From: SG8-30 sp963695085
GTDB lineage: Bacteria > Pseudomonadota > Gammaproteobacteria > Steroidobacterales > Steroidobacteraceae
DNA length: 64,000 nucleotides
Reading direction: 5' to 3'
Assembly: GCA_963695085.1 (NCBI GenBank)
Contig: CAVOFV010000002.1
Coordinates: 105,383-169,382 of the forward strand
Every line of letters starts with the position of its first letter. Within the stretch, counting starts at the first letter, position 1. Of the stretch, positions 27,068-35,500 are shown in pieces. Made by a program: the position numbers and the translations under genes. A model generated the notes under the pieces. It was not told the DNA's origin and searched no databases. It was given only the letters and a program-made list of their open reading frames with translations.

Positions 27068-27138
27068 CCGGGAACCCGCGGGCCATCGGCCGGGTCCATG
27101 TGAGTACGGCGGCGGCCCGCCGCCGATGGGGAATCGAC

Positions 27139-28083
27139 GTGCGAAGGACGATCCTGGCTTGCTGCGCGCTGGTCTCGCTGGCGAGCGGACTCGGCGCCGC
27201 GGCCGAGACCCTGGCGCTGCCGCCCGCCGGCAGCGATCTGGTCGGTGAACCGCGCGCGGTGGCAGCGCGCCACGAAGACACGCTGATCGACATCGCCCGT
27301 CGCCACGGTCTCGGCTACGAGGAAATCGTCAATGCCAATCCGGGCGTCGACCCATGGCTGCCGGGTGCCGGCGTAGAGATCGGTCTGCCCAAGCGACGGC
27401 TGCTGCCGATGGCGGCGCGCAGCGGCATCGTCATCAACCTGCCAGAGCACCGCCTGTATTATTTTCCGCCGGCCCGGCCGGGCACTGCTGCGGAGGTGCG
27501 CAGTTATCCGGTCAGCATCGGCAAGATGGACTGGAACACGCCGCTCGGTTCGACGCGCATCGTGCAGAAGGTGAGGAACCCGCCGTGGTATCCGCCGAAA
27601 TCGGTGCGTGACGAGCACGCGAAGCGCGGCGACGTGCTGCCGGCGATGGTGCCGGCCGGGCCGGACAATCCGCTGGGGCTGTTCGCGATGCGCCTCGGCA
27701 TTCCGGGCGGCGCGTACCTGATCCACGGCACCAACCGTCCGGCCGGCGTGGGCATGCAGGTCACGCATGGCTGCATGCGGCTGTACCCCGAAGACATCGA
27801 GGAATTATTTGGCGCGGTGTCCGTCGATACGCCGGTCAGCATCGTCAACCAGCCCTTCAAGATCGGCTGGCATGCGGGGCAACTCTGGATCGAGGTGCAC
27901 CCGGCGCTCAAGGAAGACACCGTCGACCCGCCGACGCTGACCGACCTGACCCGGCTGGTCGTGCAGGCGATGCGCGACCGGCTCGTGCCGGTGGACTGGA
28001 CACTGGTGCAGCGCGCCTTCGGCGAGGCGCGCGGCATGCCGGTGCGGGTGTCGCTGGACGGCGAGTCCTTCGCCGCGCGCTAG
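27139..28083 (+). CDS. L,D-transpeptidase with LysM-like domain
   Basis: The 314-residue exported protein has a signal peptide (MRRTILACCALVSLASGLGAAA), then a LysM-like segment (about 35-85: ARHEDTLIDIARRHGLGYEEI to NANPGVDPWLPGAG). A YkuD catalytic domain follows (about 95-235) with HGTN and the active-site motif THGCMRLYPED. Such enzymes make 3-3 cross-links in peptidoglycan or attach Lpp-type lipoproteins. The next gene encodes an Lpp-like lipoprotein on the other strand, which suggests a substrate. I choose the GTG at 27139 for its GGGGA ribosome site and the signal peptide; the frame is open further upstream into fabH. Confidence 0.88.
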   Translation: MRRTILACCALVSLASGLGAAAETLALPPAGSDLVGEPRAVAARHEDTLIDIARRHGLGYEEIVNANPGVDPWLPGAGVEIGLPKRRLLPMAARSGIVINLPEHRLYYFPPARPGTAAEVRSYPVSIGKMDWNTPLGSTRIVQKVRNPPWYPPKSVRDEHAKRGDVLPAMVPAGPDNPLGLFAMRLGIPGGAYLIHGTNRPAGVGMQVTHGCMRLYPEDIEELFGAVSVDTPVSIVNQPFKIGWHAGQLWIEVHPALKEDTVDPPTLTDLTRLVVQAMRDRLVPVDWTLVQRAFGEARGMPVRVSLDGESFAAR

Positions 28084-28120
28084 CGTCCGCGCTGGGTACA
28101 CCGGAACCTGGGGCAAAGAA

Positions 28121-28154
28121 AAAGGCCCCGCGACGTAAGCGCCGCGGGGCCTTT
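28121..28154. terminator. Bidirectional rho-independent terminator
   Basis: AAAGGCCCCGCG (28121-28132) and CGCGGGGCCTTT (28143-28154) form a perfect 12-bp stem with a 10-base loop. A-runs on one side and T-runs on the other let it serve both the L,D-transpeptidase gene (plus) and the lipoprotein gene (minus). Confidence 0.93.
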
Positions 28155-28175
28155 CCTTGATCTAACCGAGGTCGG

Positions 28176-28487
28176 TTACTTGGACATCGACTTCTTGAAC
28201 ATGCGATCGATCTTCTCGCTGTTCGCGTCGCAGCAGGACTGGCTCGCCTGCGCAGCGGACATCGCCTGGTTGGCGGTGCTCTGTGCAGCCTTGGCGGCTT
28301 CCGATGCCGACGCGGCGGCGCGGCTCGCGCCGTCAGCTGCCATCTTGGCGGAATCCACGTCGCCCTGTACCTTGGAAACCTGTGACTTCAGCGAGTCAAT
28401 ATCAGCCTGCATCGGCTTGAGGTCGGTGCAACCCGCGGCCAGAACCAGTGCGGCGGCGACGACGCCTACCTTCAGGATATTCGACAT
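28176..28487 (-). CDS. Lpp/OprI-like murein lipoprotein
   Basis: The 103-residue precursor has a lipoprotein signal peptide ending in the lipobox LAAGC (Cys near residue 20). The mature part is an alanine-rich coiled coil (DSLKSQVSKVQGDVDSAKMA, then Ala/Ser heptads), and the C-terminus is IDRMFKKSMSK. In Lpp and OprI the terminal Lys is linked to peptidoglycan, and this protein also ends in Lys. A Cys-Cys pair in SQSCCDANSEK is unusual for the family. The start at 28487 fits the lipobox. TACAAT on this strand at 28594-28589 may be its -10. It shares a terminator with the L,D-transpeptidase gene. Confidence 0.85.
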   Translation of the reverse strand: MSNILKVGVVAAALVLAAGCTDLKPMQADIDSLKSQVSKVQGDVDSAKMAADGASRAAASASEAAKAAQSTANQAMSAAQASQSCCDANSEKIDRMFKKSMSK

Positions 28488-28607
28488 AACTTCTCTTCCT
28501 CTTGAGGCAAATTGGAACGTTACGAGCCGCCCAAGAGGGCGCGCCGGCACCGGTGTTCCGTTCCGATTGCACGGCTTAAAGCGGGCTTATTGTAGCCGAA
28601 ATACCTG

Positions 28608-29378
28608 TTAAACGAAAGCACAAGTCCGCCTGGGGCACGGGCCTCGTTGCCATGCAGCACGGCGCCCCGGACCCCGCACCAGCTCGTGCGCGGCGTTGCG
28701 TCCGGGCAACCCAGTCACGCCGCCACCCGGATGCGACCCTGCGCCGCACAGATACAGCCCGCGCAGCGGTCCGCGGTAGTCGGCATGGTCGGGTGGCAGC
28801 CGGGCGAAGAACATCGGGTCGAACCAGAATGCGCCGCACCTGCGCTTCGCAGCGGATCTCGACGCCACGGCGCGCGGCTTCGCGCGCCATGGCCTGCGTG
28901 ATGCTGCCCATGCCGCCGGCCGGGTGACCCCACAGGCCCCGGCGGCCGTTGACTTCGCCCCAGCAGCGGTTCAGCAGCACGTAGGCACTGCCGGCGGCGT
29001 AGGGGCCGGCATGGTTGCCGACCACGGCGTCGAAGCCGTAGGCGCCCTGCAGGGCGTCGGATTCGAACCACGTGTCGAGCAGCTCGCCGGCGCTGCGCGT
29101 GAACAGTTCATGGGTATCGCGCTGCTCGGCGAGCGACATCGACAGCCACGTGCGCGACAACCGCAGCAGCTTCGGCAGCTCGGCGAGTCCGTCGCCCGCA
29201 TTGGGCGGCGTCACGACTGCCAGTTCGCGCAGCATACTGGCCACGCGCTCGAGGATGCGCAGGCCGTGCTCGTGCAGCCAAATGCCACGGATCACGTCCG
29301 GGTGCTGGAGGCTGACGGTGTAGCTGACGAGCGGGTTACGGAAGCCGGGGTGGAGGGTAGCGGAGACCAGGTCGTGAG
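28608..29378 (-). pseudogene. PYROXD2-type FAD oxidoreductase remnant
   Basis: Two reading frames on the minus strand carry separate pieces of one COG1233 (phytoene-dehydrogenase-like, PYROXD2) protein. The first, from about 29378 to 28830, reads SATLHPGFRNPLVSYTVSLQ through ALQGAYGFDAVVGNHAGPYA to GGMGSITQAMAREAARRGVE. The second, shifted in frame and ending at 28608, has the C-terminal FAD-binding piece DYRGPLRGLYLCGAGSHPGG then VTGLPGRNAA. The N-terminal GxGxxG fold and roughly 200 internal residues are missing from a family of about 530. This is a truncated, internally deleted and frameshifted gene, inactive as it stands. It borders the lexA promoter. Confidence 0.85.
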
Positions 29379-29426
29379 CTGTAAGCCGTGAGAAACAGGG
29401 TATTCCGGCGGCCGGCGCGTTCCCTC

Positions 29427-29455
29427 TTGCCTTCCCCTTCGCCTGACTGTATAAA
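29427..29455 (+). promoter_or_regulatory. lexA promoter
   Basis: TTGCCT (29427-29432) and TATAAA (29450-29455) are spaced by 17 bases. The -10 lies inside the first LexA box, so bound repressor would block RNA polymerase. It should drive the operon lexA-imuA-imuB-dnaE2, because no other promoter or terminator is apparent between those genes. Confidence 0.75.
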
Positions 29456-29462
29456 TCAACAG
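29447..29462 (+). promoter_or_regulatory. LexA (SOS) box 1
   Basis: CTGTATAAATCAACAG matches the gammaproteobacterial SOS box CTGT-N8-ACAG exactly in both half-sites, with an AT-rich centre. It overlaps the -10 of the lexA promoter. Confidence 0.9.
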
Positions 29463-29465
29463 TAA

Positions 29466-29481
29466 CTGTTCATTCATACAG
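29466..29481 (+). promoter_or_regulatory. LexA (SOS) box 2
   Basis: CTGTTCATTCATACAG is a second exact CTGT-N8-ACAG site, 19 bases centre to centre from box 1 and ending eight bases before the lexA ATG. Tandem boxes before lexA also occur in E. coli and give tight autoregulation. Confidence 0.88.
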
Positions 29482-29489
29482 GTAACGCC

Positions 29490-30116
29490 ATGTCGGAACT
29501 CACTCCCCGCCAGCGCCAGGTCCTCGAGTTCATCCAGCAATGCGTCGCGAAAAACAGCCTGCCGCCGACGCGGGCCGAGATCGCCGACGCGCTGGGTTTC
29601 CGTTCGGCCAATGCGGCCGAGGAGCACCTGCGCGCCCTGCAGCGCAAGGGCGTACTCGATCTCATGCCGGGCGCCTCGCGCGGCATCGTGCTCAAGGATG
29701 CGCTGCGCGAGCAGTTCGGCCTGCCGCTGATCGGCCACGTCGCCGCCGGCCGCCCGATCCTGGCCGAGGAACACGTCGAGGCCCGCTACCAGATCGACCC
29801 GGACCTGTTCAGCCCGCGCCCGCACTACCTGCTGCGCGTCAGCGGCATGAGCATGCGCAATGCCGGCATCCTCGACGGCGACCTGGTCGCCGTGCACCGT
29901 TCCACCGACGTACGCAATCGCCAGATCATCGTCGCGCGCCTCGAGGACGAGGTGACGGTGAAGCGCTACCGGCAGGAAGGCAGCGTGGTCTGGTTGTTGC
30001 CGGAGAACCCCGACTTCGAGCCGATCCGGGTCGACCTGCGCGAGCAGTCGATGGTCATCGAGGGCGTGGTGGTCGGCGTGCTGCGCCGCGGCAAGAACGT
30101 GGACACGGTGCAGTAG
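29490..30116 (+). CDS. lexA: LexA repressor
   Basis: LexA represses SOS genes and cleaves itself when RecA is activated by DNA damage. The 208-residue protein has a winged-helix DNA-binding domain (residues 1-70) with recognition helix RSANAAEEHLRAL and PPTRAEIADALGF, close to the E. coli sequence. The cleavage site Ala-Gly lies in HVAAGRPIL (about 85-86), and the catalytic Ser and Lys are in SGMSM (about 121) and VTVKRY (about 158). The recognition helix agrees with the canonical boxes upstream. It heads an operon with the mutagenesis genes. Confidence 0.97.
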   Translation: MSELTPRQRQVLEFIQQCVAKNSLPPTRAEIADALGFRSANAAEEHLRALQRKGVLDLMPGASRGIVLKDALREQFGLPLIGHVAAGRPILAEEHVEARYQIDPDLFSPRPHYLLRVSGMSMRNAGILDGDLVAVHRSTDVRNRQIIVARLEDEVTVKRYRQEGSVVWLLPENPDFEPIRVDLREQSMVIEGVVVGVLRRGKNVDTVQ

Positions 30117-30139
30117 ACGGGCGCGTCCGGAACCGTGCA

Positions 30140-30817
30140 ATGGACGGCGCTCGGCTCGAGGCGTTGCTGCGGCATCCGGCCATCTGGCGTGCCGCTGCCG
30201 CGGAGGGCATGCCGCAGGCCATCCCCACCGGCTTTCGCCGGCTGGATGAGCGCCTGCCCGGAGGAGGGTGGCCGCCTGGCACCCTGATCGAGTTGCTCGT
30301 GCCCTCCCACGGCATGGGCGAACTCGAGTTGCTCGTTCCCGCGCTGCGCGGGCTGGGCGCCGGCGAACCGGGTCCGCGTCGCTGGATTGCCTGGCTCGGA
30401 CCGCCCTACCTTCCTTATGCGCCGGCGCTGGCCAGCGCCGGACTCGAGCCCGGCCGCATGCTGATCGTGCAGCCCAGGCAGCCGCGCCGGCGCCCGGCAC
30501 CTGCGGGCGCCACCGCATGCCCGACGCTGTGGGCCATGGAGCAGGCGCTGCGCGCGCGTGCATGCGCGGCCGCGCTCGGCTGGGTGGATGCGGCAGACAT
30601 TCGCATGCTGCGGCGCCTGAAACTCGCCGCCGAAGAGAGCGGCAGCCTCGGTGTGCTGCTCAGGCCCCCGCGACGCGCGCAAGAACCCTCGCCAGCCTCG
30701 CTCAGGCTGCTGCTGGAGGCCCGCGGCCGGGTGCTCGACGTCGTGATCCTGAAGAGCCAGGGCGGCACGCCGGGGAGAGTGGAGGACGTGACGGAATCGC
30801 TGACCGCTGACCGCTGA
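30140..30817 (+). CDS. imuA: Translesion synthesis-associated protein ImuA
   Basis: ImuA is a RecA/SulA-like accessory protein needed with ImuB for DnaE2-dependent damage-induced mutagenesis. The 225-residue protein has the start IPTGFRRLDERLPGGGWPPG, LIELLVPSHGMGELELLVP in place of a normal P-loop, then WIAWLGPPYLPYAPALA and the helix WAMEQALRARACAAALGWV. It resembles RecA but lacks the GxxxxGK[S/T] of Walker A, as is usual for the Gram-negative form. The ATG at 30140 lies 24 bases after lexA. The longer upstream frame inside lexA is not real. Confidence 0.92.
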   Translation: MDGARLEALLRHPAIWRAAAAEGMPQAIPTGFRRLDERLPGGGWPPGTLIELLVPSHGMGELELLVPALRGLGAGEPGPRRWIAWLGPPYLPYAPALASAGLEPGRMLIVQPRQPRRRPAPAGATACPTLWAMEQALRARACAAALGWVDAADIRMLRRLKLAAEESGSLGVLLRPPRRAQEPSPASLRLLLEARGRVLDVVILKSQGGTPGRVEDVTESLTADR

Positions 30818-30827
30818 TCGCCCTGCC

Positions 30828-32570
30828 ATGCCTGCCCGCACCGATGACCTGTTCGAGCCGCTTGCGCCGGCGCCGGCCTCGCCGGTGCTCGCGCTGGTGC
30901 CCGCAGAGCCGCCCGGCGCGCTGCGGCCGGTGGCCCGCGAACTGTGGTTGTGCGCGTACCTGCCGCACCTGCCGCTCGAAGCGCTCGATGCGGGTGGCGG
31001 CCCTGCCGGACACGAGGTGGCCTGCGCGGTTGAAGGCGGCGGCGCGAGGCAGGCGGTCGTCGCGGCAAGCGAGGCTGCCAGGCGCCGCGGCGTGGTGCCC
31101 GGCACCGGCCTCAACGCGGCGCTGGCGCTGGTGCCCGGCCTCGTGGTGCGCGAGCGCCGGCCGGCTGCCGAGGCGGCGCTGCTCGATCGCCTGGCCCGCT
31201 GGGCCACGCAATTCACGCCGGTGGTGAGCCTGGAACCGCCCGACGCCTTGCTGGCCGAAGTGCGCGGCAGCCTCGGGCTGTTCGGTGGCGCCGAGGCGCT
31301 GCGCCGGTGCGCCGGGCGCGAGTTGCACGGGTTCGGATTGCACGCGGTCACGGCCATTGCGCCGACACCACGCGCCGCGCTGTGGCTGGTGCGCGCCGGC
31401 CTCGGCCTGTGCGTGAAATCCGCGGACGGGCTGCCGTCGCTCGCGTCGCGCCTGCCACTTGGGTGCCTGGGCTGGCCGGAAGCGTCGACCCGGACGCTCG
31501 CCAGCCTGGGGGTGCGCACGCTTGCCGATCTCGCCCGCCTGCCGCGCGACGGTTTTGCGCGGCGCTTCGGCCCCGCGCTGCTGGACGAACTCGACGAGGG
31601 ATTCGGGCGCCGCCACGCGCCGCGCCGGCGGGCGGTCATGCCGGAACGTTTCGACGAGTGCCTCGAACTGCCCATGGAGAGCGGTTCGCTCGGTCTCATC
31701 GAGATCGCGCTCGCTGCCCTGCTTGGCCGCCTGCAGGACTTCCTGCGCGCCCGGGCGGCCGGGGTCAGTGGACTGGCAGTCGAGTTCAGGCACCGCGCGG
31801 CGCCTGCTACCCGGTTCAGGCTCGGGCTGGCGCGGCCGAGCGGCGACGGCGATCACCTGTTCACGTTGCTGCGCGAACGGCTCGGGCGCACGTCGCTGCC
31901 GGCGCCGACGCGCTCGCTGCGCATGCGCTCCACGGTCGCCTTGCCGCTGCCGCTGCAGGACAGGCCGCTGCTCGACCGGGTGCAGCAGGACACGGACCCG
32001 GAAGATGCCGCGCGCCTGGTCGAGCGCCTGCGCGCGCGGCTCGGCAGCGACGCCGTGTTCAGCGTCTGCCTCGTGCCTGAGCACCGCCCGGAGTCGGCCT
32101 GGCGCGTCGCCGAGCCGGAAATTGTCTACGGCGAGCGAGGTGGCCGTGGTCCCCGGAGCGAGCGAATTTCATGCGGTGAGGGCAGGGGGATGCCGCCGGC
32201 CGTTCGCGGCGGCGAGCGAGGCAGCCGTGGTCCCCGGGGCGAGCGAATTTCAGTTGAGCGAGCGCAGCGGGACCCGGCCGGATCCCGCTCGCCGCCGCAA
32301 ACACCGCCGCAAGCCAGATGCCGCTCACCACGCCCGCTGTGGATGCTGACGGAGCCGCAGCAGCTGCGCGAGCATGACGGCGCGCCGCTGCACGACAACC
32401 AGTCGCTCGAACTCGCCGGCGGCCCCGAGCGCATCGAGACCGGCTGGTGGGACGGCCGCGACGTGCGCCGCGACTACTACGCCGCGCGCACTCGCAGCGG
32501 CGTGCGCCTGTGGGTGTACCGCGAGCGCGGCCGGGACGGTGGCTGGTGGCTGCACGGGGTGTTTGGCTGA
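30828..32570 (+). CDS. imuB: Y-family polymerase-like protein ImuB
   Basis: ImuB bridges the sliding clamp, ImuA and DnaE2. The 580-residue protein has the DinB-like fold (about 35-370) but its first motif is LWLCAYLPHLPLEAL without the catalytic acidic residues, as in other ImuB proteins, so it should not polymerise. A little-finger domain and a possible clamp-binding peptide (QDRPLL, about 375-380) follow. The C-terminus has the usual PLWMLTEPQQL and RRDYYAARTRSGVRLWVY. Between them, about residues 434-500, lies an Arg/Gly/Pro-rich insert encoded by two near-identical 42-base repeats. The gene overlaps dnaE2 by one base (TGATG). Confidence 0.93.
   Translation: MPARTDDLFEPLAPAPASPVLALVPAEPPGALRPVARELWLCAYLPHLPLEALDAGGGPAGHEVACAVEGGGARQAVVAASEAARRRGVVPGTGLNAALALVPGLVVRERRPAAEAALLDRLARWATQFTPVVSLEPPDALLAEVRGSLGLFGGAEALRRCAGRELHGFGLHAVTAIAPTPRAALWLVRAGLGLCVKSADGLPSLASRLPLGCLGWPEASTRTLASLGVRTLADLARLPRDGFARRFGPALLDELDEGFGRRHAPRRRAVMPERFDECLELPMESGSLGLIEIALAALLGRLQDFLRARAAGVSGLAVEFRHRAAPATRFRLGLARPSGDGDHLFTLLRERLGRTSLPAPTRSLRMRSTVALPLPLQDRPLLDRVQQDTDPEDAARLVERLRARLGSDAVFSVCLVPEHRPESAWRVAEPEIVYGERGGRGPRSERISCGEGRGMPPAVRGGERGSRGPRGERISVERAQRDPAGSRSPPQTPPQARCRSPRPLWMLTEPQQLREHDGAPLHDNQSLELAGGPERIETGWWDGRDVRRDYYAARTRSGVRLWVYRERGRDGGWWLHGVFG
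32130..32171 (+). repeat. REP-like direct repeat, copy 1 (inside imuB)
   Basis: A 42-base unit beginning GGCGAGCGAGG and ending GCGAGCGAATTTCA. It matches copy 2, 81 bases downstream, at 39 of 42 positions. It is translated in frame as part of the ImuB insert. Confidence 0.85.
32211..32252 (+). repeat. REP-like direct repeat, copy 2 (inside imuB)
   Basis: The second copy of the 42-base unit. It is also flanked by an inverted repeat: GCGGCGGCGAGCG (from about 32206) is complementary to CGCTCGCCGCCGC (ending about 32298), so this copy can fold into a long hairpin. The arrangement resembles intergenic palindromic elements rather than coding sequence. Confidence 0.8.
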
Positions 32571-35500
32571 TGCCGTACGCCGAGCTGCACTGCCGCAGCA
32601 ACTTCACCTTCCTGCGCGGCGCATCACATCCCGAGGAACTCGTCGCGCGCGCGGCCGGGCTCGGTTACGCGGCGCTGGCGATCACCGACGAATGCTCGGT
32701 GGCGGGCGCAGTGCGCGCGCACGTCGCGGCACGCGAGGCCGGCCTGCGCCTGCTCATCGGCAGCGAACTCGCGCTGCACGACGGCCCCCGCATCGTCTGC
32801 CTGGCCGTCACGCGGGCCGGCTACGGCGCGCTGTGCCGGCTGATCACGCGCGGCCGCCGGGCCGCGCCCAAGGGAAGTTACGCGCTCGGGCGGGCGGACC
32901 TCGAGACTGGCCTAGACGGGTGCCTCGTGCTGTGGTTGCCGGGCTGCCCGCCGGACCCGGCCGAGGGGGCATGGCTGAAGGACCGTTTTGACGGACGGTT
33001 GTGGCTGGCCGTGGAACTTGCGAGCGACGGTCTGGACCGGCTGCAGCTCGCGCGCCTGACCGCGCTCGCCCGGCAGGCCGGATTGCCGGCCGTCGCCGCC
33101 GGCAACGTGCACATGCACGTGCGTCGTCGCCGCGCCCTGCAGGACACGCTGACCGCGATCCGCCTCGGTGTGCCGCTTGCCGCCGCGGGCCGCGCCCTCG
33201 AGCCGAACGGCGAGCGCCACCTGCACAGCCTGCGGTCGCTGGCACGGAAGTACCCGCGCGCCCTGCTGGAGGCGACGCTGGAAGTCGCTGCGCGCTGCAC
33301 GTTCTCGCTGGACGAACTCAGCTACGAGTATCCGCAGGAAATCGTGCCGCCGGGTGCAACCGCCGCGGGCCATCTGCGCGAGCTGACCGTGCGGGGCCTG
33401 CAACGCCGCTGGCCGCAGGGCGTGCCGCCGCAGGTGGCGGAGCTCGTCGATCGGGAACTGCGGCTGATCGCCGAGCTCGGCTACGAGCGTTACTTCCTGA
33501 CCGTGCACGACCTCGTCTCGTTCGCACGCGGGCGCGGCATCCTGTGCCAGGGGCGGGGCTCGGCGGCCAATTCCGCGGCCTGCTACGCGCTCGGCATCAC
33601 CGAGGTGGACCCGTCGCGCATGTCGCTGCTGTTCGAGCGCTTCATCTCGCGCGAGCGCAACGAGCCGCCGGACATCGACGTGGACTTCGAGCACGAACGC
33701 CGCGAGGAGGTCATCCAGTACCTGTACGCAAAGTACGGCCGGCACCGCGCGGCGTTGACCGCCACCGTGATCCGCTACCGCCCGCGCAGCGCGGTGCGCG
33801 ACGTGGGCAAGGCGCTCGGCCTCGATGCACTGCAGGTGGACCGGCTGGCGCGGGCGGTGCAGTGGTGGGACGGGCGCGAAGTGGACGCCGGGCGAGTGCG
33901 GGAAGCGGGTTTCGACCCGGCCAGCCCGGCGATGGTGCGCCTGCTCGGCCTGACGCGCGAGCTGATCGGCTTTCCGCGGCACCTGTCGCAGCACACGGGC
34001 GGGTTCGTGATCTCGCGCGGCCCGCTCGAGGAACTGGTGCCGATCGAGAACGCCGCAATGCCGGACCGCACGGTGATCCAGTGGGACAAGGACGACCTCG
34101 ACGAACTCGGCCTGCTCAAGGTGGACGTGCTGGGGCTGGGCATGCTCACGGCCATCCGCCGGGCGCTGGACCTCGTGTCGGAGTTCGGCGGCGCGCGGCT
34201 CGGCATCGAGGACATTCCGCCGGAGGACCCGCAGGTCTACGACATGCTGTGCCGGGCCGACACCGTCGGCGTGTTCCAGATCGAGTCGCGCGCGCAAATG
34301 GCGATGCTGCCGCGGCTCAGGCCGCGCAGCTACTACGATCTCGTGATCGAGGTCGCGATCGTGCGCCCCGGTCCCATCCAGGGCCAGATGGTGCATCCCT
34401 ACCTGCGCCGGCGCAGCGGCGTCGAGCCGGTCGTTTACCCGGGGGCGGAAGTGCAGGGCGTGCTGGAACGCACGCTCGGCGTGCCGATCTTCCAGGAGCA
34501 GGTGATGCAGCTGGCGGTGGTGGCCGCCGGCTTCACGCCGGGCGAGGCCGACCGGCTGCGCCGGGCCATGGCCGCCTGGCGCCGCAAGGGCTCGCTGGGT
34601 CCTTTCGAGCAGCGCCTCGTGGATGGCATGCGGGAGCGCGGCTACGAGGAGCGCTTCGCCAGGCAGGTGTTCCAGCAGATCCTCGGCTTTGGCGAGTACG
34701 GCTTTCCGGAGTCCCACTCGGCGAGCTTCGCCCTGCTGGTGTACGTGTCGGCCTGGCTCAAGCGTCACCACCCGGCCGCATTCTGCTGCGCCTTGCTGAA
34801 CAGCCAGCCGATGGGCTTCTACGCGCCCGCGCAGCTGGTGCGCGATGCGCGCGCACATGGCGTGCAGGTGCGCGCCATCGACGTGAATGAGAGCGGCTGG
34901 GAGGCGCAGCTCGCGCCGGACGAGGAGGGACAGCCGGCCGTGCGCCTGGGCCTGGCGCTGGTGCATGGCCTGTCGCGGGCGGGTGCGTTGCGGCTCGTGG
35001 AAGCGCGCGCACAGGGACCGTACCGCTCCGTGCAGGAGCTGGCCGTGCGTGCTGAGCTCGACCGCGGCGACCTTGGGGCGCTGGCCGCCGCCGCGGCCCT
35101 GGCCGGCCTCACCGGGCACCGCCATCGCGCGGTCTGGCAGGTCGCCGGGGTCGAACCCGCGTTGCCGCTCGCGCCCGGACCGGCGGCTGCCGAGGCACTT
35201 CCCATGCTGCGCAGGCCGGCAGAGGGGGAGGACATCGTTGCGGACTACCGCGCCTTCGGACTGACGCTGGGGCGGCACCCGCTGGCGCTGTTGCGCGACC
35301 GGCTGCCGGCTGCGGGCTGGCTGACGGCTGCGCAGCTGTGGGAGCGGGGATCGGGCGAGCGCGTGCGCACCGGTGGCATCGTCTTGACGCGGCAGCGGCC
35401 CGGTTCGGCCTCCGGCGTGACGTTCGTGACGATCGAGGACGAGACCGGGCACGCCAACCTGATCGTGTGGAAGGCGCTCGGCGAGCGCCAGCGGCAGGTG

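Noticed and set aside
30140..30817. SulA cell-division inhibitor
   Set aside because: The protein is RecA/SulA-like, but its length, its motifs and the imuB-dnaE2 context identify it as ImuA.
32130..32252. CRISPR array from the repeats in imuB
   Set aside because: There are only two copies, three mismatches between them, a single 39-base spacer and no cas gene; the sequence is translated in frame.
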